Shown: positions 1-7,509, counted from the first letter of the stretch. The stretch is DNA of 10,085 nt from Anaerolineae bacterium (GCA_015492875.1 WGEI01000184.1:1-10085), one strand, 5' to 3'. Made by a program: numbers and translations. The notes: generated from the letters alone by a model not told the origin.

Positions 1-380
1 GTTAAAACATGGTCGGTATCTATCCGCACTTCGTGCATGGAATTGGCCACGCTCAAGGCATCGTCCAGCAGAATCACTGTTTGGCGGCTGAGGGGCACTT
101 TACGATCGCCACGCGCAACAAAATCGAGGTTGCCGTTGCGGTCAGTACGGTTTTGTGCGGCAAGCAAAACCTGCCGCTCTAGTTTTTCTAAATCCACACC
201 GCGCGTACTGGCGAAAGCGTTTAACAAACGCCGAGCAGCGGTCTTTGGTCGCCGAATAAGCGCCAAAAGCACCAATTCAGGATAAATTACCTTTTTGCGA
301 AATTCATCTTTGAGGGCAACGGCCTCATTCATGATGGCATCAAGGTCTTTTGAGAGTAAATCCGGGTTAAGAGTTGACAT
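1..380 (-). CDS. Clp-family AAA+ ATPase, N-terminal domain (partial, runs off the left edge)
   Basis: The first 126 codons of a gene begin at the ATG at 378-380 and run off the window. The translation begins MSTLNPDLLSKDLDAIMNEA and reads as a Clp_N domain with its two related halves: an ELVLLALIRRP segment (residues 35-45) and a second repeat, PLSRQTVILLDDALSVA followed by IDTDHVL (residues 96-126). In this family the N domain binds substrates or adaptors ahead of two AAA+ modules that unfold proteins for ClpP (ClpA/ClpC) or disaggregate them (ClpB). None of the ATPase region is visible, so I cannot tell which subtype this is. The Shine-Dalgarno match is weak (GGGGA about 12 nt upstream). 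The gene lies 60 nt downstream of the glycosidase gene on the same strand and could be cotranscribed with it. The family call is fairly safe; the subtype is open. Confidence 0.8.
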   Translation of the reverse strand, partial: MSTLNPDLLSKDLDAIMNEAVALKDEFRKKVIYPELVLLALIRRPKTAARRLLNAFASTRGVDLEKLERQVLLAAQNRTDRNGNLDFVARGDRKVPLSRQTVILLDDALSVANSMHEVRIDTDHVL

Positions 381-440
381 AATTTGCGCTTATCCCCAAA
401 AGTACATATCGGTATTAAATTAACCTAAAACAGGTCGGTT

Positions 441-2120
441 CTACAAGCCTTTGCTTGTTATTCCGCTACCTGCTGGCAGGTTTTCCCCTAGTGTTAGGGG
501 TAATTGGCCATAAACGGGCTGCTGACCAAAAATCACAGCACAAGCAGCATAAGCGGCTGGATCTAACGGGCTATAGGTCACCATATAGGTGCTAACAGGA
601 GAAATAGACAACCAATCATAAGGAGACCAAAGCGCCACCACAGCCGTTCTCTCTAATGGCAAAGCCGCAATCAGGCGCTGTTGAGCGGTATCTGTATAAG
701 CATTAAGCGTGAACGTTATCACGGTTTCGGCTTGTTGTGCTGCCTGCGTTGCCCAGTCAATTTCTTCAGCCGTTGGCGATTGCGATACGGCTAACCAGCG
801 CACTTCATCGCTATAAGCAGCACAAGCCCGTTGAATCACCGTTCGGGTCGCGGGATAAATCATCAAAGTGCTTTCGGGCGATTGTAACGGGATTAAGCCA
901 TTTTGGTCGCGGGCAAGTGTAATACCAGCAGCGAATAACTCATCGACCAATAATTGATGCGCTTCAAGCTGCACACGCTCAGCAGCGGTATTGGGGGCTA
1001 AAGGTTGCCAATCCAATACCCCAAAGCGCTCTTTAGCCGAAAGAATACGGTAGACAGAATCATCAATGCGTGTTTCATCAATTAGGCCATCACGCACAGC
1101 GGCTACAACGGCTTCAATAGCCCGCCCTTGCATCTCTAAGCCAACATTCGCACCAATGAGTATAATGTCATTCCCAGCCAATACAGCCTGTACAGCCGCT
1201 TCTGGCGGCGAAAAAGCGCTATCAATGGCATCCATATCCAGAGCATCGGTCACTACTAGGCCATTATAACCCAAATCTTGACGCAACAGCCCTTGTACGA
1301 AAGCGGGAGATAAAGAGGCGGGATATTGACTATCTATGGCAGGCAAAAGCAGATGCCCCGCCATGATGGCCGCAACGTCAGCATTGATTGCTGATTGAAA
1401 CGGCACGAGTTCTATACGTTGCAAACGCTCTAGGGAATGTGACAATACTGGTAATGCAGTATGAGAATCTACGCTTGTATCGCCATGACCCGGAAAATGT
1501 TTAGCCGTAGCAGCGACATTAACGGCTTGCATCCCCTCTACAACGGCGGCAATAATTGGCGCAACTCGTTCAGGACTATCGCCAAAAGCACGACGGCCAA
1601 TAATCGGATTGGCTATGTTGGTGTTTAAGTCAGCGACTGGGGCTAAATTCATGTTGATGCCGACTGCTTGCAGCTCTTCCCCCAGCGCCCTGCCAAAACG
1701 ACGGGCTAGCGTCACATCGCCCGAAGCAGCGAGGAGCATCGGCACAGGCCACTGAGTAAATCCATCTTGCAAATGGGCGATAATGCCGCCCTCTTGGTCA
1801 ATCGCAATAAAGAGCGGCAAACCGCCGCTATCTACTAAAGTCTGTTGGTAGGAATTCGTCAGGCGCGTCACCTGTAATGGCGTGGACACATTACGGCCTA
1901 ACAAAACAATGGCGCCGGGCTGATATTGCTGTAAAAATTGCTGCTCGCTCTCAATAAGGCTATCGCTATACAGGCTCACCATAAACAGCTGGGCGACTTT
2001 TTGCTCTAAAGTCATCCCATTGAGCAAAGCGGTAATGCGCTCCTGTGCGGTTGAAATATGACCGCCGAAACTTAAGCAAATCACTGTAAGGGAAAAAGCG
2101 ATGTATTTAAGGCGAGACAT
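441..2120 (-). CDS. Secreted family 3 glycoside hydrolase, NagZ-type beta-N-acetylhexosaminidase
   Basis: This 559-residue protein probably removes N-acetylglucosamine from peptidoglycan fragments or other amino-sugar glycans outside the membrane. Residues 1-25 form a signal peptide with a hydrophobic core and a likely cut after STA; there is no lipobox. Residues 26-370 are the GH3 TIM barrel: IDQEGG at 107-112, NLAPVADLN at 158-166, and the NagZ signature KHFPGHGDTSVDSH at 207-220, whose Asp218-x-His220 pair serves as acid/base in this subfamily. The nucleophile is expected at Asp292 in VVTDALDM. Residues from about 380 to the end match a second alpha/beta domain, as in two-domain Gram-positive NagZ enzymes and unlike the single-domain E. 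coli enzyme. The start is supported by AAGGAA (2128-2133) 7 nt upstream. The start overlaps the preceding gene's stop by 14 nt, which suggests translational coupling. All key residues are present; the natural substrate is inferred. Confidence 0.92.
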   Translation of the reverse strand: MSRLKYIAFSLTVICLSFGGHISTAQERITALLNGMTLEQKVAQLFMVSLYSDSLIESEQQFLQQYQPGAIVLLGRNVSTPLQVTRLTNSYQQTLVDSGGLPLFIAIDQEGGIIAHLQDGFTQWPVPMLLAASGDVTLARRFGRALGEELQAVGINMNLAPVADLNTNIANPIIGRRAFGDSPERVAPIIAAVVEGMQAVNVAATAKHFPGHGDTSVDSHTALPVLSHSLERLQRIELVPFQSAINADVAAIMAGHLLLPAIDSQYPASLSPAFVQGLLRQDLGYNGLVVTDALDMDAIDSAFSPPEAAVQAVLAGNDIILIGANVGLEMQGRAIEAVVAAVRDGLIDETRIDDSVYRILSAKERFGVLDWQPLAPNTAAERVQLEAHQLLVDELFAAGITLARDQNGLIPLQSPESTLMIYPATRTVIQRACAAYSDEVRWLAVSQSPTAEEIDWATQAAQQAETVITFTLNAYTDTAQQRLIAALPLERTAVVALWSPYDWLSISPVSTYMVTYSPLDPAAYAACAVIFGQQPVYGQLPLTLGENLPAGSGITSKGL

Positions 2121-2646
2121 ACAAGAGTTCCTTCACAAGCGCATCAAATGAATTGCAAGTGGCCTCATCATATAAATCTGGATTCAAGCGTATTTCCGTT
2201 TGCGGTGCAAAGCTATATATCACACGTAACAGTTCCCAGAATGCAGCAATGTTGAGGGGAGTCCATTCCGTACCTGTTGCAAATCCAATGGCCATCATAC
2301 GGGGGGTATCGAAAAAATAAGCCATTTCGGGCAGTGTATAGCCATCAACTTCTACTTTCAAGAAAAATGCGCCATAAATAATCTGTTGTGCCAGCAAGTT
2401 AATGGCAGCATGTGGCGAAGAGAGCATGACTTGAGCGCCATTGGCGGCCAGAATAATACGAGAGCCGATAAAAGTGCGGGCATTAGACAAGAGATGGCGA
2501 ACACATTGGCGCATTTGCATAGGGTCTAAACCGCTAATTTCCATCTCTGCCATTTCTATTGGAGCTGAGACGAAAACAGGGGTTAGTTGTTCCCATAAAT
2601 CAAGTAAAGTTGGCGTAACTTCTGGCACAGCTTTTCTTTTCATCAT
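2107..2646 (-). CDS. Hypothetical protein, 179 aa, unrecognised family
   Basis: I do not recognise this protein. It has no signal peptide or clear membrane segment and is probably cytoplasmic. It begins Met-Met, so the start may be at 2646 or 2643; the ribosome binding site is weak (GGTAAC just before the ATG). It is taken as real because it fills the space between two same-strand genes, lies 54 nt after the esterase-CapA gene and overlaps the glycosidase gene by 14 nt. A segment at residues 41-60 (DPMQMRQCVRHLLSNARTF) resembles the N-box of histidine-kinase ATPase domains, and VDGYTLPEMAYFFD at 100-113 faintly resembles a decayed G1/F-box. The glycine-rich ATP lid is not convincing, and the spacing between the two segments (46 residues) is longer than usual. 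If the resemblance is real, the domain is degenerate and unlikely to bind ATP normally. No histidine phosphorylation box is present. Confidence 0.75.
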   Translation of the reverse strand: MMKRKAVPEVTPTLLDLWEQLTPVFVSAPIEMAEMEISGLDPMQMRQCVRHLLSNARTFIGSRIILAANGAQVMLSSPHAAINLLAQQIIYGAFFLKVEVDGYTLPEMAYFFDTPRMMAIGFATGTEWTPLNIAAFWELLRVIYSFAPQTEIRLNPDLYDEATCNSFDALVKELLYVSP

Positions 2647-2700
2647 GTTACCGTATTAACTCGAACATTCTTCACTATAGCATAGAACAAACATTATGCC

Positions 2701-4833
2701 TTAGAAACCGTTCTGCTGGATGAACATAAATTGTAGAAACGTCTCTTGCTCTGCCGGTGTCATGGGTCTGGGACGGGCTTGCTCTTCAATGATGCCTGTG
2801 AATAAATCTATCGTCAGTAAGCGCCCTTGATAAATATAGAGCGTGTCCATAAAAAAGCGACGATTACCCCAAAATTCTTGATCGAAGAAAAGGTTTCCCA
2901 AACCATAGTGTATAAAGGCTTCACGAGAATTATCGGAGAAGAATTCGAAAGTTTGGGGTTTATGCGCTTGTGTGCCAATGACAACATCTGCTCCGAAGCT
3001 AGCTAATGCACGAAAATCTGCACGCTGTTTTTCTGTTGGCGTGTATTGTTCGGCTTCTTGATATTGTACACTGACAATAACAACATCAGCGGTCATGGCC
3101 AACTGAGGAATAACCTCGCTTAACCATGTCATATCGCAATAGGCTGCGCCGGGCCGCCCTATGTCTTCATTCACTAGGGCAATATCGGGACCAGACCAAT
3201 TACAGGCAAGAAGCGCCACCGTGTTCTGACGGTGCGTGACAACAAAGGGCTGTCTGGCTGCTAACAAAGTTTCTCCACCGCCAACAGTGGCGATATTATT
3301 CTCACGAAACATCGCTAAGGTGCGACGATAGGCATCAAAGCCATAGTCATTGTTATGATTGCCACTTAACTCAACAACATCCACCCCTAAAGCGGTGAAG
3401 AGCGAAAAATGCTCATCCATAGAGCAAAAGCTGATGACACCGCCGATGTTATCTTCTTCTGCATCGGGACAATCGGGATGAAATGATACTTCGTTGCTGG
3501 TGTGGAAGAAATCGACTTGCTGGACATAGGGCAAAATATCGCCAATAGCCCAAGTAACGCCACGTTCCTGCAAAGCCTCTCTTGTGCCCCGCGCTAAAGC
3601 GGTCACACCTGAAAGCGTAAAGCGTGTTAGACGGTTGGGAAAATAAGCCGTTGCTTCGTTAACAGAAGAAAAAGCCAAAGGGTATTGTGCGGGCGGATAA
3701 TCAACTGGATGCACGCCATCAACCCATAAAACGCGCAAACGGGTATTCAGCGCTGCAAATGGGAGTAAAGTATACAGGTTGCGCTGTCGCCATAATACAT
3801 TTTCTAATGCACTATCTTCAACAAGTTGAATGGATGGATGCAAAATAAAGCCATATTCACTTAACATATAGGCCATGCTTTGAGATAACACCAGCGTATC
3901 ATCGGGAAAGCCATCCCAAACCGCCTGGAGTTGGTCTCGTGTTATGGTTGCTTTCAACGATGGGAAGGCCACCACTGGCACAAAAAGCGCATAACTACCG
4001 GTTTCATCGGAAACAGCGGGGCGCACATATGGGGGTTGTTTAGGCCAATCTTGGGTATAAAGCATCAAGTATTCTGGTACATGAGCACGCCAATAGGCGT
4101 TTTGATGCTGGCCTTCAGGATATACGGTATATTGCAGGTTAAGTCCGCGCTGAAGCATGCGCTCATTCATTAAATCCAAACCGGGCGCAGCATAATCATC
4201 TGCCCCACGATCGAGGAAAAAACGCATCGTTTCGAGGTTTTCCGCTGTTTGCACTAAAGCGCGCGGGTCTTCTTCCGGTGGCAACTGCCCCATATCAAAA
4301 AAGGCGCTATGGCCGCCCACTACGCTAAACAAATTAGGGTATTTCATGGCGATATAATAAGCCCAAAAGCCACCGCGCGAGATGCCGCCAATAGCGCGAT
4401 ACTGCTTATCATCAATGGTGCGATAACGCGCCTCAACGGTTGGCATCAATTCATCAATAAAAACTTGAGGCCATGAATAGGTATCAAAGCGGGTTTCATT
4501 GGCAATAAAATCGCCAAAGGGCATCACGACGACAGCGGGCGCAATAAGCCCATCACGAATACCGGTATTCATCCAGTGTGACAGGTAAAGACGTTCCCAT
4601 TGACCATCATCATCATTAGAGCCGTGCATGAGATAGATAACAGGATAAGCCTCATCAGTTTGCTGGTAGCAGGGCGGCAAGTACACAGTATAGTACATCG
4701 TTCGCCCTAAAATGCTGCTGGTATAGGTTTCTCGGCTCATAGAGCCTAGTAGTTCATCGCATGTCGCTTGGGCATAACTGAAGGAAAAGCTCAATACAAT
4801 AGTAAAAATTGTGATGATAAGGCACTTGCGCAT
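2701..4833 (-). CDS. Secreted esterase domain fused to CapA/PGA_cap-family protein
   Basis: This 710-residue exported protein has three parts. Numbering here counts from the ATG at 4831-4833. After a signal peptide (about 1-22, ending SYA), residues ~25-265 are an alpha/beta-hydrolase of the esterase D / putative esterase family: HG after the third strand (70-71), nucleophile elbow GGISRGG with Ser152, probable acid Asp212, and His243 in EGQHQNAYW. Residues ~280-395 resemble the periplasmic-binding-like segment that precedes CapA domains in Chloroflexota. Residues ~405-680 are the CapA (PGA_cap, metallophosphoesterase-like) domain, with SNEVSF (446-451), SGNHNND (490-496), TQAHKPQ (621-627) and GLGNLFFDQ (644-652). 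The fusion suggests a role on a surface polymer, perhaps removing or transferring acyl groups; the substrate is unknown. A TTG start eight codons upstream is open, but this ATG has GGGAG 5 nt in front and gives the better signal peptide. The unknown gene and the glycosidase gene follow closely. Confidence 0.88.
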   Translation of the reverse strand: MRKCLIITIFTIVLSFSFSYAQATCDELLGSMSRETYTSSILGRTMYYTVYLPPCYQQTDEAYPVIYLMHGSNDDDGQWERLYLSHWMNTGIRDGLIAPAVVVMPFGDFIANETRFDTYSWPQVFIDELMPTVEARYRTIDDKQYRAIGGISRGGFWAYYIAMKYPNLFSVVGGHSAFFDMGQLPPEEDPRALVQTAENLETMRFFLDRGADDYAAPGLDLMNERMLQRGLNLQYTVYPEGQHQNAYWRAHVPEYLMLYTQDWPKQPPYVRPAVSDETGSYALFVPVVAFPSLKATITRDQLQAVWDGFPDDTLVLSQSMAYMLSEYGFILHPSIQLVEDSALENVLWRQRNLYTLLPFAALNTRLRVLWVDGVHPVDYPPAQYPLAFSSVNEATAYFPNRLTRFTLSGVTALARGTREALQERGVTWAIGDILPYVQQVDFFHTSNEVSFHPDCPDAEEDNIGGVISFCSMDEHFSLFTALGVDVVELSGNHNNDYGFDAYRRTLAMFRENNIATVGGGETLLAARQPFVVTHRQNTVALLACNWSGPDIALVNEDIGRPGAAYCDMTWLSEVIPQLAMTADVVIVSVQYQEAEQYTPTEKQRADFRALASFGADVVIGTQAHKPQTFEFFSDNSREAFIHYGLGNLFFDQEFWGNRRFFMDTLYIYQGRLLTIDLFTGIIEEQARPRPMTPAEQETFLQFMFIQQNGF

Positions 4834-4838
4834 ATATA

Positions 4839-4843
4839 CTCCC
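4839..4843 (-). promoter_or_regulatory. Ribosome binding site of the esterase-CapA gene
   Basis: GGGAG on the minus strand lies 5 nt before the ATG at 4831-4833. It decides the start in favour of this ATG over the upstream in-frame TTG at 4855-4857, which has no comparable site. Confidence 0.7.
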
Positions 4844-4921
4844 AATAATAAAAGCAATAAATGTAGAGATGTAGTTTAAGGTTACATTGGGATTATGCAA
4901 TAGAAAAAGGGCGTAAAAGCA

Positions 4922-4945
4922 CAAGAGAGCCAATTGGCCCTCTTG
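4922..4945 (-). terminator. Hairpin after the response regulator gene, probable terminator
   Basis: A 24 nt near-perfect palindrome starts 27 nt past the response regulator's stop codon. On the minus strand the arms are CAAGAGGGCC and GGCTCTCTTG around AATT, giving a 10 bp stem with one G-U pair. The following bases hold only a short, interrupted T-run (TGCTTTTACG, then CCCTTTTTC), so it is not a textbook intrinsic terminator. Its position between two same-strand genes supports termination; being palindromic, it could instead be a protein-binding site upstream of the esterase-CapA gene. Confidence 0.55.
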
Positions 4946-4972
4946 ATACATTTGATTGGATAACAAAAGGAT

Positions 4973-5827
4973 TTACTTGTTACCACCCTTTTCATTTAAG
5001 CGATAGCCAATTCCCCGCACATTCACAATCAAATCAGCATTCTGTCCCGCGCTCTTCAACTTACGGCGCAGGTTGCTCACATGTGGGCGAATCACTTCAC
5101 GGGCTTCGGCTTCATCAATCGTATAACCACGTACTTCGCGCACAAGCTCATGGCAAGGCACAACACGCCCACGATGTGCGGCAAGATAGAGCAGCAAATC
5201 AAACTCAGTTGGGGTGAGGTCAATATCTTTATTATTGACTGAAATTTGATAACGGCCAGGGTACACAATAAGGGGGCCAAGTTGCATACTGTTGCCAGAA
5301 GTTTCTAGGGCAGGCTCTTCAATACGTGTCGCAGTGCTAGACTCGCCAGCATAAGGGGCAGAGTTCACCTGTATGTCAGCACGAGTGAGTTCATATACAT
5401 CATTTTTAATCGCCTCGATAAGCTGGCGACGGCGGCGCAGGTTTCGGGCACGCTCGACCCCTCTGGCAACACTTTGACGAATATCCTGACTAGAACAAGG
5501 CTTAATCAAATAATCATGTGCGCCCAAACGAAGCGCTTCAACCGTTGTTCCCAAACTGGCATAGCCGGTCATTAATATAACGATAGCATCTGGGGCGCGG
5601 TCTTTAATACGGCGCAGAAGTTCTACACCATCTAGTCCAGGCATACGAATATCGGTGAGGACAACATCAAAAGGCTGTTGATCAATCAATGCAAGCGCAT
5701 CTTCCCCATTTGCCGCCTCACTGACCATATACCCAACACGTTGCAAGGTCTTACTGACTGAGTAGCGATTTGCTGCCTCATCATCTACGACCAGCACATT
5801 TGCAGTTTCATGCACATCTGATGACAT
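4973..5827 (-). CDS. Two-component response regulator, receiver plus winged-helix (OmpR/PhoB-type) DNA-binding domain
   Basis: This 284-residue cytoplasmic transcription factor is expected to be phosphorylated by a histidine kinase and then bind DNA. Residues ~9-125 are a receiver domain: acidic pair Asp15-Asp16, phosphoacceptor Asp59 in VLTDIRMPG, Thr87 in LMTGYAS and Lys109 in YLIKP. A basic, probably helical stretch (128-150) and a low-complexity linker (151-180) follow. Residues ~182-277 are the winged helix, with LTPTEFDLLLYLA (204-216), the recognition helix around RPHVSNLRRKL (247-257) and the wing VRGIGYRL (270-277). It is longer than the roughly 230 residues usual for OmpR-type regulators because of the linker. 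The ATG has GGAGGT 5 nt upstream. No histidine kinase is adjacent, so it is an orphan within this window. It probably has its own promoter and terminator. Confidence 0.93.
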   Translation of the reverse strand: MSSDVHETANVLVVDDEAANRYSVSKTLQRVGYMVSEAANGEDALALIDQQPFDVVLTDIRMPGLDGVELLRRIKDRAPDAIVILMTGYASLGTTVEALRLGAHDYLIKPCSSQDIRQSVARGVERARNLRRRRQLIEAIKNDVYELTRADIQVNSAPYAGESSTATRIEEPALETSGNSMQLGPLIVYPGRYQISVNNKDIDLTPTEFDLLLYLAAHRGRVVPCHELVREVRGYTIDEAEAREVIRPHVSNLRRKLKSAGQNADLIVNVRGIGYRLNEKGGNK

Positions 5828-5932
5828 TAACTACCTCCACTGAATGACCTCGACCAAACGTGTCTGTCCCCCAACCGAAGCCAACTATTCATTCAAAAAA
5901 AATAAATTTGATGCTTAATAAAAACCGTGCCT

Positions 5933-5948
5933 AGTTCACTGTGAAACT
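5933..5948. repeat. Imperfect inverted repeat just downstream of the response regulator promoter
   Basis: The plus strand reads agttcactgtgaaact, a dyad with arms of 7-8 bp and one extra base in one arm. It lies 12 to 27 nt past the proposed -10 element, so it would overlap or directly follow the transcription start. That placement suits an operator, possibly for autoregulation, but no regulator can be assigned. It could also be a chance palindrome. Confidence 0.35.
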
Positions 5949-5959
5949 ATTCTTCGTCA

Positions 5960-5988
5960 ATGATAACTTAGTTTATATATGTTCGCAA
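5960..5988 (-). promoter_or_regulatory. Sigma70-like promoter of the response regulator gene
   Basis: On the minus strand TTGCGA (5983-5988) and TATCAT (5960-5965) are separated by 17 nt, matching the consensus at 4 of 6 and 5 of 6 positions. It lies in the 197 nt gap between tilS and the response regulator gene and would give a 5' leader of about 125 nt. I see no clear tilS terminator in this gap, so read-through from tilS remains possible. The rest of the gap is AT-rich, with an A-run on the plus strand near 5895. Confidence 0.5.
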
Positions 5989-6024
5989 GCCTTACAGGGT
6001 CATATTTGAACCGTAACATGGCCG

Positions 6025-7452
6025 TCACAAAGGTATTTCATAAACTGAAAGATAAAGCTTCCGTTTAGATTCAAGGTTTTCGGTTTCGTTAGGCGAAAAC
6101 GGGGCGGCAATAATCCAAGTTTTACCAAGTAAAATAGCGGCAATCATGCCATTAATGACTAATAATGGGAGCTTGTCTCGAATATGGCGGGGAACTTTTT
6201 GCGCAATAAGCCACTTTTTCAACTTTTGGGTGTGACCAAACAGGGTAGGAGGCGCAAATCGGTCTCCTGGCAGGCGTGTCCGAAGCACTATTTGGGCATC
6301 GTCTGACAAGAGTAAAATAGCGGCCTCTTTTTGTGGGGAAAAAGAGGCAACAAGTCGCCAGCCTTCAGCATCGAATTTCATGTTTACTGGGGGTGAAAGT
6401 GAATAAGACTGCCCAGCAGGTAAAAGGAAATACCCTGTTGAGGGTAAAGGCGCGGTGCTCAGTTCAATGACTACTTGGTCATAATCCATCCGAAATCTCA
6501 ATTTCCCACCTAATAACACCCAGCGGCCTACTCGCCCATTTTTGGCGAAAGCTATAGCTTGGTTAATGTGGGTATAATCTGGAGCTGTATGGGGGTTGAG
6601 TTGTTGGGACGCATGATATATAAAACGTCGCTGCAATGCCAAAGGTAACTGGGTAAAGGTGTTACGTGGCATCGCAATACGAACATCATCTTGGTATAAA
6701 TAAGGTTGGACTTGCTGTTGGTAAAATTGATGTATTAAATCATCTTCAGCAGTTATAATATCTGCCAAACGGGCAATCGTTTGTATGATATTCGGGTTTA
6801 TTTGCGCCAGAAGTGGTACAATTTCATGGCGGAGACGATTTCGTAATAATGCGGTATCATCATTAGATGTGTCGTGATGAGGGTTTAGCTGGTGTGATTC
6901 ACAATAGTTTACTAGCTCAGACTTGGTCATCCCAAGCAGGGGACGAACTAAGGTGATTTCAGGGGCATTGGGTAGCGGAGAAGCAAGCGCCATACCACGC
7001 AGTCCCGTAACGCCAGAGCCTCGTAACAGATGTAGTAAAATCGTCTCGGCTTGGTCATCGGCATGATGGCCCGTCACTAGCAAGTGAGCGCCAACTTGGC
7101 GACAAACATCGGCGAGAAAGCGATAGCGTAGAGTTCTCGCAGCAGCTTCAATGCCAAGATGTTGGTTTTGGGCAAAGGTGGCAACATCTACCTGCCCTAC
7201 TGTCACAGGCAAAGCAAGCTGCTTGGCAAAAGTGGCCACAAAAAGAGCATCTTCTTCGCCTGCTCTCCCCCTTAAACCATGATTGAGTGTGGCGACATGA
7301 AGTTGCCACGAAAAATGAGGGGCGAGGCGATGGAGGATATGTAAAAGCGCAAGAGAATCTGCGCCGCCGCTAACAGCAATGACAATATTCGCTTGTGGTG
7401 GCAACAAGTTCTCGCGTTCAATCAGTCGTTGTACAGTAGGAAGTAATGACAT
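6025..7452 (-). CDS. tilS: tRNA(Ile)-lysidine synthetase
   Basis: TilS modifies cytidine 34 of the CAU-anticodon tRNA-Ile to lysidine using ATP and lysine, so that this tRNA reads AUA rather than AUG. The 475-residue protein has the complete layout. The N-terminal PP-loop ATPase carries SGGADS at 28-33, LNHGLRG at 56-62 and GHHADDQAETILLHLLRG at 128-145. A central helical substrate-binding region follows. The C-terminal TilS domain contains RTRLPGDRF (391-399), HTQKLKKWLI (407-416) and PRHIRDKLPLLV (421-432). The length is normal for the long form. The ribosome binding site is weak (AGG 11 nt upstream), but the start fits the family's N-terminus. The gene is divergent from mreB across 121 nt. 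It is essential in most bacteria. Confidence 0.97.
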   Translation of the reverse strand: MSLLPTVQRLIERENLLPPQANIVIAVSGGADSLALLHILHRLAPHFSWQLHVATLNHGLRGRAGEEDALFVATFAKQLALPVTVGQVDVATFAQNQHLGIEAAARTLRYRFLADVCRQVGAHLLVTGHHADDQAETILLHLLRGSGVTGLRGMALASPLPNAPEITLVRPLLGMTKSELVNYCESHQLNPHHDTSNDDTALLRNRLRHEIVPLLAQINPNIIQTIARLADIITAEDDLIHQFYQQQVQPYLYQDDVRIAMPRNTFTQLPLALQRRFIYHASQQLNPHTAPDYTHINQAIAFAKNGRVGRWVLLGGKLRFRMDYDQVVIELSTAPLPSTGYFLLPAGQSYSLSPPVNMKFDAEGWRLVASFSPQKEAAILLLSDDAQIVLRTRLPGDRFAPPTLFGHTQKLKKWLIAQKVPRHIRDKLPLLVINGMIAAILLGKTWIIAAPFSPNETENLESKRKLYLSVYEIPL

Positions 7453-7466
7453 AAGACTTTTAACCT

Positions 7467-7496
7467 GTTATGCTGTACTAGAAAATATGTGGCCAA
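7467..7496 (-). promoter_or_regulatory. Possible tilS promoter
   Basis: On the minus strand TTGGCC (7491-7496) and CATAAC (7467-7472) are 18 nt apart, each matching 4 of 6 consensus positions. It would leave a leader of only about 10-15 nt. This is a tentative call in the divergent tilS-mreB gap; TAGAAT further upstream (5 of 6 to the -10) is an alternative without a good -35. Confidence 0.25.
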
Positions 7497-7509
7497 TTTT
7501 CTATCTTAC

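Noticed and set aside
37..285. Plus-strand open frame of 82 codons at the left edge
   Set aside because: It is antisense to the Clp N-terminal domain, which has recognisable motifs.
3931..4173. Plus-strand open frame of 80 codons
   Set aside because: It lies wholly inside the well-supported esterase domain on the other strand and shows no family resemblance.
4834..4857. Upstream TTG start that would lengthen the esterase-CapA protein by eight residues
   Set aside because: No ribosome binding site fits the TTG, while the ATG at 4831-4833 has GGGAG 5 nt away and gives a normal signal peptide.
4754..4966. A 70-codon minus-strand frame spanning the gap before the esterase-CapA gene
   Set aside because: It overlaps the signal-peptide region in another frame and includes the palindrome; no ribosome binding site or recognisable sequence supports it.
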